A stretch of 55,022 nucleotides of DNA from Synergistaceae bacterium (GTDB lineage: Bacteria > Synergistota > Synergistia > Synergistales > Aminobacteriaceae), in NCBI GenBank assembly GCA_022837505.1, contig JALHFZ010000003.1:1-55022 (forward strand), read 5' to 3'. This document shows, in pieces, positions 8,025 through 16,127 of this stretch; the first letter of the stretch is position 1, and every line of letters starts with the position of its first letter. A program made the translations under genes and the position numbers. Below the pieces are notes generated by a model that was given only the letters and a program-made list of their open reading frames with translations, did not search any database and was not told the DNA's origin.

Positions 8025-9170
8025 TCAAAAGTTGAAAGAGATCGTGATCAGTATCCCCGTTCCGGAATAGTCGGTCTCCCTTCCGCTGCTGTTGTAAAAG
8101 GCTGTGACGTTGAGAAGCCAGTCGTCCAGGGTCCTCTGCCAGCTCAGGCTGGGGGAGAGCTCGTGCTCCTGCCAGTCGAAAAAGGCGATGAAGGTGAAGG
8201 TATCGAGGATCCCCAGGGTGTAGTCGAGGGAGAGGGCGGAGGTCATGAAATCCTCCTCCTCTTCGGACCGGATGAAATGTTCGCCGATCACGTGAAGGCC
8301 CGAGCCGATATTAAAGGTATAGTCCGCCCCGACGGTGAGATATTTCGTCCAGAGGGAATCAGAGGAATCGATACTGATATGGCTTGCCGCGGCCTCGAAC
8401 CATACCCCCGGGCCGAGATCGAAGGTGCCGTCGAGGGCCCAGCGGTTCTCAGTGCCGTCGGTCAGTCGGGGGAGGCCGTGCCGCCGGGCGTACTCCCGGT
8501 CGAGGCGACGGTTATGCCATGTGAAGGCCATCTCTCCCCTGGCCACGGGGAACTGGTAGCGGAATCCATATTCGGGACGATATTCGTCGCTTTTGAAACG
8601 TTCGAGCCCCTTGAGATCGGCGTTTCCGTAGAGCCCCCAGAGCCACAGGGAGGAGTTGTTTTGAAAATATGTCCGGGCGAGGATGGCCCAGACGCCCTCG
8701 GTCACCTCGAGGGGGTCCCTCGGATCGAGGGAGTCGAACCATTGAAGGGAGCGGAGAAGTCTCGCCGGGCCGAAGTTGATCCTCTGAAGGCCGAGGCGGA
8801 TTTCGGACCGTTCTCCCGAAAGGCGGACCCACGAACGGTAGAGGTCCCCGTGGGTATTGTCCTCCAGCTCGGCGAAGGAAGAAAAGGTTGTCCGGGTTCT
8901 GAGGTTCAGGATAAATTCACCGTCGACCTCGAGTCCCTCTGGGAGGGGGGATTCGAAGGTGAATCGGGGGAGAAAGCGAAGGCCGGCGTTGCCTCCTCCC
9001 TCTTTGTAATATCCTCCCCACCCGGAAACCTGGCCGGAGAAGTTCCAGCCGGCCGAGGCGCTGCTCAGAGGATCCGCCGACCAGAAAAGGCATATCAGAA
9101 AGAGGAGGAGGAAAGGTACATTTCCTCCCCCGAAGGGATTTGACGAAGGGGTTCTTTTCGATTGAACCAT
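8025..9170 (-). CDS. Putative outer-membrane beta-barrel protein
   Basis: A 381-residue exported protein with a signal peptide (hydrophobic stretch NVPFLLLFLICLFW, cleavage near SSASAG). It then has alternating polar/aromatic beta-strands throughout and ends in ILITISFNF; a terminal Phe is the recognition signal for outer-membrane barrel assembly by BAM. Pattern and neighbours recall DUF1302/alginate-export-like barrels found beside LolA-like and FtsX-type ABC genes, but I cannot assign a family firmly. SD AGGGGAGG precedes the ATG. It is the first gene of the five-gene operon and could be the outer-membrane end or a client of the system. Confidence 0.7.
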   Translation of the reverse strand: MVQSKRTPSSNPFGGGNVPFLLLFLICLFWSADPLSSASAGWNFSGQVSGWGGYYKEGGGNAGLRFLPRFTFESPLPEGLEVDGEFILNLRTRTTFSSFAELEDNTHGDLYRSWVRLSGERSEIRLGLQRINFGPARLLRSLQWFDSLDPRDPLEVTEGVWAILARTYFQNNSSLWLWGLYGNADLKGLERFKSDEYRPEYGFRYQFPVARGEMAFTWHNRRLDREYARRHGLPRLTDGTENRWALDGTFDLGPGVWFEAAASHISIDSSDSLWTKYLTVGADYTFNIGSGLHVIGEHFIRSEEEEDFMTSALSLDYTLGILDTFTFIAFFDWQEHELSPSLSWQRTLDDWLLNVTAFYNSSGRETDYSGTGILITISFNF

Positions 9171-9258
9171 GGAAAGGCCTCCCCTCGCAGGGGATTCGAC
9201 GGACAGAATTGAATTTATTGAAAGATTGCGCTCCGATTATTTTCTCACAGGGGAAGAC

Positions 9259-9293
9259 AAAAAAACAGGGAAGACCGACCGGTCTTCCCTGTT
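9259..9293 (-). terminator. Intrinsic terminator of the amidase gene
   Basis: A 14-bp perfect stem (9264-9277 with 9280-9293, two-base loop) followed on the minus strand by seven T (9265-9259). It lies 22 bases beyond the amidase stop and isolates it from the Lol-like operon. Confidence 0.9.
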
Positions 9294-9314
9294 CGCTGGG
9301 AATAGCCTCTGAAC

Positions 9315-10799
9315 TCAGCTGAGGGGCGGCGTGCTTTCGGGCGGTTTGCGATAGCGGGTCTTCTGCTCGAAGGAGTAGGCGATGGCGATGAGAACGCCCT
9401 CTCTCCAGGGGCGTCCCAGAAATTCGAGCCCGATGGGGACGCCGAGAGGGGCCGTCTCCGTGGGGGTGGAAAACCCGGCAGGAAGGGCGATCGAGGGAAA
9501 GCCCGTGGCCGATCCGAGGACGCCGTTCCGCTCCCCCTGGGATTCCCCCACAGCTACAACGAGCCCCTTCTGATGGGGGTAGACGAGGGCATCGAGCTCA
9601 TGGTCCGCCATGAGCTTCAAAACCCGGGTCCGCAGTTCGAAGCGCTTCATGGTGCGGGTGCGGTAGTCCAGGCTGTCCCTGCTCAGGGTGTTCGCCCTCT
9701 TCAGGTTCTGGACGATGCCGGGGTGGATCTTTCCAGAATCGAGAAGTTTCGTGAGGGTGTTGTAAGGGGCCTTCGATCCGAGTTTTTTGAGATACCCCTC
9801 GAGGTCGTCCTTCAGGGTATGAAGGTGGACGCTCACCTCCGCCGTCAGCTCATTCGTGTCGATCGGCTCGTCGAGCTCCACCAGTACGGCCCCCCCGTCC
9901 GCCATGGCCCGGAGGCTCCGCTCCATGGCGGCGTTGACCTCCCCGTGCTCTTTTTTTTCCCCGAAGAGGGTGCGGAGGACGCCTATCCGCTTTTTTGCCA
10001 GTCCGTCGGCGCACAGATAGGCGGTGTAGGGGGCAGGCCTGTTCCCCACGGACCAGGCAGTTTCCGGATCTCCGGGGTCATACCCCGAGATGACCCCGAG
10101 GATCGCAGCGGCATCCTCCACAGTCCGGCAGATGGGGCCGGCCGTATCCTGGTCGAGGGAGTAGGGGGCGATCCCCTCCCTGCTGACGAGCCCGACGGTG
10201 GGGCGGATCCCCACGCAGGCGCAGGCCGATGCGGGGGATCGGATGGAATTGACCGTGTCCGTCCCTATGCCGATGGCGGCGAAGTTGGCGGCGATCCCCG
10301 CGCCGGTGCCTCCGCTTGATCCTCCCGGTGTCCGGGTGAGGTCGTAGGGGTTGAGCACCTGGCCGAGGATTGAGCTGACGCTCTCCCCCCAGATGGCGAA
10401 CTCGTGCATGTTTGCCTTGGCGAGGATGAGGGCCCCCGCCTCCCGCAGCTTCTTCGTCAGGCAGGCGTCTTTGTCGGGAAGGTAGTTCTCGAGGGAGAGG
10501 GAGCCGCTCGTGGTGGCCATGTCCTTTGTCTCCACGTTGTCCTTGATCAGTACGGGGATTCCGTGAAGAGGACCGGCAGGCCCCTTTTCCCGGTAGAGAC
10601 GGTCAAGTGCATCCGCCTCCTCAAGGGCCTTCGGATTTACCAGGAGTACGGCTTTCAGAGAGGGGCCCCTTCGGTCATAGGCCTCGATGCGGCGGAGATA
10701 CCCCTCCGTCAGACCCCTGCAGGTGACGGTTCCCTTCTTCAATCCTTCCTGTATCTTTGCAATGGTCGTTTCCTCAAGGAAGAAGCGTTCGTCCGGCAA
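9315..10799 (-). CDS. Amidase (amidase-signature family)
   Basis: Amidase-signature hydrolase of about 494 residues. Seen: HGIPVLIKDNVETKDM (catalytic Lys), the Gly/Ser-rich signature RTPGGSSGGTGAG, and TDTVNSIRSPASACACVG supplying the nucleophilic Ser of the Ser-cisSer-Lys triad. The domain resembles GatA and bacterial amide hydrolases. No GatB or GatC genes are adjacent, so a stand-alone amidase acting on small amides is more likely than the tRNA amidotransferase. The start is uncertain: a GTG at 10817 has no SD, whereas the TTG at 10799 is seven bases after AAAGGAGG and gives MPDERFFLEETT. The gene is bracketed by terminators, hence probably monocistronic. Confidence 0.88.
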   Translation of the reverse strand: MPDERFFLEETTIAKIQEGLKKGTVTCRGLTEGYLRRIEAYDRRGPSLKAVLLVNPKALEEADALDRLYREKGPAGPLHGIPVLIKDNVETKDMATTSGSLSLENYLPDKDACLTKKLREAGALILAKANMHEFAIWGESVSSILGQVLNPYDLTRTPGGSSGGTGAGIAANFAAIGIGTDTVNSIRSPASACACVGIRPTVGLVSREGIAPYSLDQDTAGPICRTVEDAAAILGVISGYDPGDPETAWSVGNRPAPYTAYLCADGLAKKRIGVLRTLFGEKKEHGEVNAAMERSLRAMADGGAVLVELDEPIDTNELTAEVSVHLHTLKDDLEGYLKKLGSKAPYNTLTKLLDSGKIHPGIVQNLKRANTLSRDSLDYRTRTMKRFELRTRVLKLMADHELDALVYPHQKGLVVAVGESQGERNGVLGSATGFPSIALPAGFSTPTETAPLGVPIGLEFLGRPWREGVLIAIAYSFEQKTRYRKPPESTPPLS

Positions 10800-10841
10800 G
10801 GAAACCCCTCCTTTCACCGGAGAATATGGTCTGAAGGGAGG

Positions 10842-10861
10842 AAAAAGGCCCCTTCAGGCCT
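10842..10861 (-). terminator. Terminator after the Sir2 gene
   Basis: On the minus strand AGGCC, a six-base loop and GGCCT form a short GC stem followed by five T. It sits just beyond the Sir2 stop. Overlapping alternative stems (10831-10857, 10834-10866) also exist. Confidence 0.5.
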
Positions 10862-10867
10862 CCCTTT

Positions 10868-11611
10868 TTACGAAGGATTTTCCCCCTCCTGGAGTTTTTC
10901 ATCCACGGCGGAGAGGACCTCGCCGATGGATGCCGAGAGGAGGCCGTCCGCCAGGGAATCAAGGGGGGTGGGAGTGCGGTTCACGATGAACAGGGCAGCG
11001 CCGTTTCGCTTGGCCCGTTCGGGGAGGAGATTCGCCGGGGATACGGTGAGGGATGACCCGAGGACGATAAAAACATCGCTTGAGGCGGCGAGGTCGAAGG
11101 CGTCGGAGAGGGTGTCCTCGGGGAGCATCTCTCCGAAGAGGACCACGGCAGGGCGGAGCTTTCCGCCGCATTTTTCGCAGAGGCTGTCCCGGGAATAATT
11201 CTGTGCCGGGTAGACCCCCTGGCATCTCTGGCACCGAAGGTCCCGGAGGGTGCCGTGGAGCTCGTAGATATTTTCAGAACCCGCGGCCTGGTGGAGGCCG
11301 TCCACGTTCTGGGTGACGATGGCGGAGACGAGCCCCCGTTTTTCCCACTCCGCCAGGATCAGGTGCCCCTTGTTGGGGCGGACCTCGTCGAGGGTATCCA
11401 TACGGTTGCGGTAAAAGGCGGCGAAATTCTCGAAATTCCGGTTCAGGGCCTCGATGGACGCCAGCTCCTCGGGCCGGTATTTCCCCCAGAGCCCCGAGGG
11501 GGAGCGGAAGTCCGGCAGGCCGGACTCCGTGCTCATCCCCGCTCCGGTGAAGACCACCGTCTTTTTCGATTTCAGAAGTTTCTCCGCAAGGGAGTTCACG
11601 ATTGTGTGCAT
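10868..11611 (-). CDS. cobB: NAD-dependent protein deacylase, Sir2 family
   Basis: A 247-residue sirtuin that removes acyl groups from protein lysines using NAD+. Motifs: GAGMSTESGLPDFRS (NAD-binding, about 22-36), QNVDGLH (catalytic core), ELHGT with the active-site His, and two Cys pairs (CQRC and CEKC) forming the structural zinc site. SD AAGGAGG precedes the ATG. It lies 51 bases downstream of the TRAP permease gene on the same strand, so it may be the last gene of the malic enzyme-TRAP operon, linking carboxylate metabolism to protein acylation state (inference). Confidence 0.93.
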   Translation of the reverse strand: MHTIVNSLAEKLLKSKKTVVFTGAGMSTESGLPDFRSPSGLWGKYRPEELASIEALNRNFENFAAFYRNRMDTLDEVRPNKGHLILAEWEKRGLVSAIVTQNVDGLHQAAGSENIYELHGTLRDLRCQRCQGVYPAQNYSRDSLCEKCGGKLRPAVVLFGEMLPEDTLSDAFDLAASSDVFIVLGSSLTVSPANLLPERAKRNGAALFIVNRTPTPLDSLADGLLSASIGEVLSAVDEKLQEGENPS

Positions 11612-11662
11612 GGCGATGCCTCCTTGTACAAAGGACCTTTCGGCCCGTCTTTCCCTTCCCCT

Positions 11663-12955
11663 CTAGGCTCCCCCCAGAAGCCTCGGGAGGAAGAGGATGA
11701 TCCCCGGAAACCATGTGAGGATGAGAAGAACTGCCAGGAGGGCGAGGAGATAGGGGGTGACATCCCGCATGATCTTGTCGATGGGGATCTTCGTGATGCT
11801 CGAGACAACGAAGAGGTCAAGCCCCACTGGCGGGGTGATGCAGCCGATTGCCAGGTTGACCACCATGAGGACGCCGAAGAAGACGGGGTTGATCCCCAGG
11901 GAGAGGGCTACGGGGAGGAGGATGGGGGTCAGTATGACCACCGCCGCCGAGGCGTTGAGCAGGGTTCCGATGAAGAGCAGCAGGAGGTTCACCAGCATGA
12001 GGAAGACGAAGGGGCTGTCCGTCATGGAGGTGAATCCGGCGGCGATCTTGTGGGGAACCTGGGCGTTCGTGAGAATCCATCCGAAGAGATTCGCCGCCCC
12101 CACGACGTACATGATCATGGTGGTGCTGGTGGCAGCGCTCAGGAGCACCTTGGGGATATCCTTCAGCTTCAGCTCCCGGTATACGAATATCCCGATCAAG
12201 GCACCATAGACTGCTGCCACGGCAGAGGCCTCAGTGGGAGTGAAGATCCCTCCGTAGATTCCTCCGAGGATGATGACCGGCATGAGGAGGGCCCAGATGC
12301 ACTCCTTGAAGGTCTTCGCGATCCGGGCGAAGGTGGCCTTTCCCTCGCCGAGGTACCCCCTCTTGCGGGCGATGACCCAGCTTACGAGGCAGGTTGCCCC
12401 TCCCATGAGAATTCCCGGGGCGAACCCCCCCATGAAGAGGTCGCCGATGGATGTTCCGGCGATGACGCCGTAGACCACCATGGTGACGCTCGGAGGGATG
12501 ACGATGCCCACGGTGCCGCCCGTGGCGACCACTGCGGCGGCGAAGGACTTGGGGTACCCCCGTTTTTCCATCTCGTCAATCATGGCAACGCCGATGGCGG
12601 CGGTTGTGGCTGCGGAGGAGCCTGAGAGGGCGGCGAAGAACATTCCCGCCACGGCCACCACGAGGGCCAGCCCGCCCGCCAGGGCCCCCACGAGGGCGTT
12701 GGCGAAGTCAACGATCCGCTTCGTCACCCCTCCGGAGGACATGAAGGACCCGGCAAGCATGAAGAAGGGGACCGCCATGAAGGAGAAGGAGTCGATGGAG
12801 GTGAACATCCGCTGGGCCACCACGACGAGGGGAACCCGCATGGTGGCGAAGATGACTATGGCCGATGAGAGACCGAGGGCCGCGCCGATGGGAGCTCCCG
12901 TCAGAAGGATGGCGATGAAGAAAAAGAGGAGAAGCCAGAGGGTGAGGTCCGTCAT
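11663..12955 (-). CDS. dctM: TRAP transporter large permease (DctM)
   Basis: A 430-residue polytopic inner-membrane protein of the TRAP DctM family. Visible signatures: FFMLAGSFMSSGGVTKRIV, ALSGSSAATTAAIG, GIVIPPSVTMVVYGVIAGTSIGDLF, and FTPTEASAVAAVYGALIG. It forms the Na+-coupled translocation channel that receives substrate from the DctP binding protein. Its start overlaps the dctQ stop by four bases. With the malic enzyme gene upstream, a C4-dicarboxylate or similar organic acid is the probable substrate. Confidence 0.95.
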   Translation of the reverse strand: MTDLTLWLLLFFFIAILLTGAPIGAALGLSSAIVIFATMRVPLVVVAQRMFTSIDSFSFMAVPFFMLAGSFMSSGGVTKRIVDFANALVGALAGGLALVVAVAGMFFAALSGSSAATTAAIGVAMIDEMEKRGYPKSFAAAVVATGGTVGIVIPPSVTMVVYGVIAGTSIGDLFMGGFAPGILMGGATCLVSWVIARKRGYLGEGKATFARIAKTFKECIWALLMPVIILGGIYGGIFTPTEASAVAAVYGALIGIFVYRELKLKDIPKVLLSAATSTTMIMYVVGAANLFGWILTNAQVPHKIAAGFTSMTDSPFVFLMLVNLLLLFIGTLLNASAAVVILTPILLPVALSLGINPVFFGVLMVVNLAIGCITPPVGLDLFVVSSITKIPIDKIMRDVTPYLLALLAVLLILTWFPGIILFLPRLLGGA

Positions 12956-13425
12956 GCCCCGTCCCTCCCCCGCAGGACATCCGCCAGTTCGTCAAGGGCG
13001 ACGAGCAGCATTGCGCCGCATCCAAGGGGGATGGAGATGTACACATAGGACATGGGGATCTCCATGGCGGGGGAGGTCTGCCAGGAGGCGAGAAAATACA
13101 TCCTGATCCCCTGATAGAACAGTATGGCGAGAAAGGCGATGCTGCAGACCCCGCCGATGACTTTGAGGTTTTTCAGTTTTTTCCCGGTGAACCGCTCTGT
13201 GAGCAGCCCCACCGCCATGTGCCCGCCCTGGCGGGAGACCACCGGGAGGGAGAGAAAGACAACCCAGACGAAGAGATAGCGGGAAAGCTCCTCGGAATAG
13301 CTTGCGGTATGGCCGAAGAAGTATCGGGATATTACCTGAAGAAATATAATGACGAGCATAAGTCCGATCCCTGCCATTACTGCGGCGGCGAAGATCTTTT
13401 CCATTACTGCAAGGGCTTTTTTCAC
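12952..13425 (-). CDS. dctQ: TRAP transporter small permease (DctQ)
   Basis: A 157-residue membrane protein with four predicted helices and the DctQ-family core (VISRYFFGHTASYSEELSRYLFVWVVFL). DctQ scaffolds the large permease. It is separated from dctP by a 67-base gap with a GC-rich hairpin, which may reduce permease expression relative to the binding protein, and overlaps dctM by four bases. Confidence 0.92.
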   Translation of the reverse strand: MKKALAVMEKIFAAAVMAGIGLMLVIIFLQVISRYFFGHTASYSEELSRYLFVWVVFLSLPVVSRQGGHMAVGLLTERFTGKKLKNLKVIGGVCSIAFLAILFYQGIRMYFLASWQTSPAMEIPMSYVYISIPLGCGAMLLVALDELADVLRGRDGA

Positions 13426-13455
13426 GGCGCAGCCTCCCTTTTTGGAGTAAAAGAG

Positions 13456-13483
13456 GAGGGGAGCAGCCGGGGCCGCTCCCCTC
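13456..13483 (-). terminator. Stem-loop between dctP and dctQ
   Basis: A 9-bp stem (13456-13464 with 13475-13483) with a ten-base loop; on the minus strand it is followed by CTCTTTTAC, a weak T-tract. It may be a partial terminator or an mRNA-stabilising hairpin setting dctP above dctQM. Confidence 0.55.
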
Positions 13484-13492
13484 AGGAAGAGA

Positions 13493-14467
13493 CTATTTTA
13501 CGTTGACGATGGCTTCGATGTTCTGCTTGCCGAGTTTCTCTTCGAACATCCCCCATACGGGCTTCGTGGCCTCCATAAAGGCGGCCTTGTCCACGTCGTC
13601 ATTGATCTCGCTCTTGCCGCTTTCTTTAATCTTCTCCCAGTATCCGTTTTCGAGCTTTCTGCAGAGGTCTCTCTGCCAGTCCTTGGCTTCGTCAGCGGCC
13701 TCCTGAATTGCCTTCTGATGTTTTTCAGGCAATTTAGTCCACACGCTCATGGCGATCAGCAGGGGTTCAGCCGAGTAGGTATGAGCGGTGAGGGAGATAT
13801 ATTTCTGTACCTCGAAGAAGCGGGAGGTGTAGATATGGGCGGCGGGGTTCTCCTGCCCGTCCACCACGCCCTGCTGCAGGGCGGTGAAAAGTTCTCCGAA
13901 GGCCATGGGAGTGGGGCTTGCCCCGAGGATTTTGATCATCTCGATGTAGATGGGCTGCTCCATGACGCGAATCTTAAGGCCCTTCATGTCTTCGGGCTTT
14001 CTGATGGGGTTGCGGTTGTTCGTCATGTGGCGGACGCCGTTTTCAAACATGGCGAGGACCTTGATACCCCGTTTCTCAATAGGCTTGACGATCTCCATCC
14101 CCACCGTATCGAGGGCTTTGTAGGCATGGGGTATGTCCCGGAAGATGAAGGGGAGGTCGAAGACCGCCGCCTCGGGAAGGAAGTTACCGAGGACCGCCGT
14201 GCTCGTGAAAGTCATGTCCACGGTGCCGAAGGTGAGACCCTCGATGAGGTCACGCTGATTTCCGAGCTGGCTGCTGGGGAAGACCTGGACCTCAATTGCT
14301 CCTCCGGTCTTTTCCTTCACCAGTTCGGCGAACTTTTCGCCCCCCTGGGCGTAAGGGTTCTGAGGGTCGGCGATGTGCCCCAGCTTGAGGGTCATTTCCG
14401 CGGCAAAGGCAGCAGTACCCAACATCACAAGCAGCAAAGCGAGACAGACAAGAGAAAACCGTTTCAT
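13493..14467 (-). CDS. dctP: TRAP transporter substrate-binding protein (DctP)
   Basis: Periplasmic solute-binding protein of about 324 residues with a signal peptide (MKRFSLVCLALLLVMLGTAAFA). Family features: SSQLGNQRDLIEGLTFGTVDM and KGLKIRVMEQPIYIEMIKILG, which includes the conserved Arg that pairs with the substrate carboxylate, then MAFGELFTALQQGVVDGQENP. The true start is the ATG at 14467 with AGGAGG upstream; the open frame continues to 14653 without a signal peptide. It follows the malic enzyme gene, pointing to a C4-dicarboxylate such as malate. Confidence 0.95.
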   Translation of the reverse strand: MKRFSLVCLALLLVMLGTAAFAAEMTLKLGHIADPQNPYAQGGEKFAELVKEKTGGAIEVQVFPSSQLGNQRDLIEGLTFGTVDMTFTSTAVLGNFLPEAAVFDLPFIFRDIPHAYKALDTVGMEIVKPIEKRGIKVLAMFENGVRHMTNNRNPIRKPEDMKGLKIRVMEQPIYIEMIKILGASPTPMAFGELFTALQQGVVDGQENPAAHIYTSRFFEVQKYISLTAHTYSAEPLLIAMSVWTKLPEKHQKAIQEAADEAKDWQRDLCRKLENGYWEKIKESGKSEINDDVDKAAFMEATKPVWGMFEEKLGKQNIEAIVNVK

Positions 14468-14513
14468 ATTTTTTCGACCTCCTCTATGATGGGTGTGTAC
14501 CTTGAAGCCTGAA

Positions 14514-15698
14514 TCAGATCCTTGCGACTCCGGTCTTTCGGGCGGCCTCGGCGACGGCTTCCGCAATGGCCGGAACGACCCGGTCGTCCATGACTTCGGT
14601 GATGATTCTGTCGGCCTTGAGCTCATCCTCAGGGATGAGGCCGGCCAGGGCATAGGCGGCGGCCAGCTTCATCTCCTCGTTGATCACCGAGGCGCGGACG
14701 TCCAGGGCTCCTCTGAAGATGCCGGGGAAGCCGAGGCAGTTGTTGATCTGGTTGGGGAAGTCACTTCTGCCCGTGGCCACCACGGCGGCCCCTGCGGCGA
14801 TAGCCTCGTCGGGGTAGATTTCAGGCGTGGGGTTCGCCATGGCGAAGATGATGGCCTTTGGCGCCATGGACTTCACCATGTCCGAGTCGATGATGCCGGG
14901 TCCCGAGAGGCCGAGGAAGACATCCGCTCCCTTGATTACGTCTCCCACGGATCCTTTTTCTTTGTTGGGGTTGGACAGGGCCGCGAGTTCTTCCTTAGCC
15001 CAGTTCATGTGTTCTTTTCTGCCTGTATAGAGGGCGCCGCTCCGGTCGCACATGATAACGTTCTTCGCCCCGGCGGACATCAGGAATTTGCAGATGGCCG
15101 TTCCGGCAGCCCCCGCGCCGCCCATGACGATCTTCACATCCTCAATCTTCTTGCCCACGACCTTCAGGGCATTCAGAAGGCCGGAGAGGACGATGACAGC
15201 CGTGCCGTGCTGGTCATCGTGAAAGATGGGGATGTCGCAGAGATCCTGAAGCTTTTTCTCTATCTCGAAGCACCGGGGAGCGGCGATGTCCTCAAGGTTC
15301 ACCCCTCCGAAGGAGGAGGTGATGAGGGATGCCGTGCGGATGATCTCGTCGGAATCCTTTGAATTGATGCAGATGGGGAAGGCATCGATGTTGGCAAAGC
15401 GCTTGAAGAGGATGGCCTTTCCCTCCATTACCGGAAGGGCCGCGTCGGGACCGATGTCGCCCAGGCCGAGAACAGCCGTGCCGTCGGTGATGACGGCAAC
15501 CATGTTGCCCTTGGAGGTCACTTCGTAGATGGCCTCAGGGTTGCGCCCGATCTCCCGGCAGGGCTCAGCCACGCCCGGGGTGTAGGCAAGGGCCAGATCA
15601 GCCATGGAGTTCACGGGCATCTTGCCCACTATGGCGACCTTTCCCCTGTTTTTTCGGTGCAGTTCAAGGGATTTTGCGTAGACTTCCTCACTTCTCAT
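14514..15698 (-). CDS. NAD(P)-dependent malic enzyme
   Basis: A 394-residue malic enzyme (short bacterial type without the phosphotransacetylase domain) that oxidatively decarboxylates malate to pyruvate and CO2. Seen: ALAYTPGVAEPCREI (catalytic Tyr region), the metal/Lys segment VMEGKAILFKRF, FHDDQHGTAVI, and the dinucleotide fold GGAGAAGTAICKFL. Cofactor choice (NAD or NADP) is not certain. SD AGGAGG precedes the ATG. It is the first gene of the malic enzyme-dctPQM(-cobB) unit: TRAP uptake followed by conversion to pyruvate. Confidence 0.95.
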   Translation of the reverse strand: MRSEEVYAKSLELHRKNRGKVAIVGKMPVNSMADLALAYTPGVAEPCREIGRNPEAIYEVTSKGNMVAVITDGTAVLGLGDIGPDAALPVMEGKAILFKRFANIDAFPICINSKDSDEIIRTASLITSSFGGVNLEDIAAPRCFEIEKKLQDLCDIPIFHDDQHGTAVIVLSGLLNALKVVGKKIEDVKIVMGGAGAAGTAICKFLMSAGAKNVIMCDRSGALYTGRKEHMNWAKEELAALSNPNKEKGSVGDVIKGADVFLGLSGPGIIDSDMVKSMAPKAIIFAMANPTPEIYPDEAIAAGAAVVATGRSDFPNQINNCLGFPGIFRGALDVRASVINEEMKLAAAYALAGLIPEDELKADRIITEVMDDRVVPAIAEAVAEAARKTGVARI

Positions 15699-15897
15699 AA
15701 AAGTACCTCCTCAGATAATGGAAATAGTGATATTGCCGGATGGGCAGGGGTTTAGAATATCCTGATCTATTTTATCATCATTTGAGCATGTTTTATCAAT
15801 CGGACAGGAAAGAGGAACTGAGGAAAATCATTTCCTCCGGTCCGTGCCCTCCCCCTTCAGGGCACCAATTCGGACGAAAATTTCTGGTCTTCTGGTC

Positions 15898-15928
15898 TAT
15901 TGTAAATCGCTAATTTAAATATACAATA
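15898..15928. promoter_or_regulatory. Operator-like inverted repeat before the malic enzyme operon
   Basis: TATTGTA (15898-15904) and TACAATA (15922-15928) form a perfect inverted repeat with a 17-base AT-rich spacer that covers the predicted -10 box. A regulator binding here would control the operon. No regulator gene is adjacent, so its identity is unknown. Confidence 0.5.
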
Positions 15929-15946
15929 AGAGACAATAAGAATCAA
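15918..15946 (-). promoter_or_regulatory. Promoter of the malic enzyme-TRAP operon
   Basis: On the minus strand TTGATT (15941-15946) and TATATT (15918-15923) are exactly 17 bases apart. This predicts a leader of about 210 bases before the malic enzyme start. Confidence 0.65.
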
Positions 15947-16127
15947 CAACAGAACCGTACCGCGGTGACCCCCCGGGGAGCGGGGTCGGCGAATACCGGA
16001 GGCCGAAGGATATTCCGCCCGGCAGGATCCAAAATAAGACCTTCGGCTGAAAGAGAGGAAAAGACGGAAGCAATGAACTCCACCGCTCCGGGCAGCAGAA
16101 TTGAAGGATGAAGGGAGATACCGGAAA

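Larger units (their letters stand above)
15699..16127. other. 429-base divergent intergenic region
   Basis: No convincing coding sequence. It holds the minus-strand promoter and inverted repeat, the long leader of the malic enzyme operon, and a two-tier hairpin: GTGCCCT/AGGGCAC (15844-15850 with 15859-15865) enclosed by GTCCG/CGGAC (15840-15844 with 15871-15875). The right part (15960-16127) is GC-rich and precedes the SH3-domain gene; I saw no clear promoter there. I did not recognise a known riboswitch. Confidence 0.55.

Noticed and set aside
9315..10799. GatA subunit of tRNA amidotransferase
   Set aside because: No gatB or gatC nearby and the gene is flanked by terminators; a stand-alone amidase is more likely, though not excluded.
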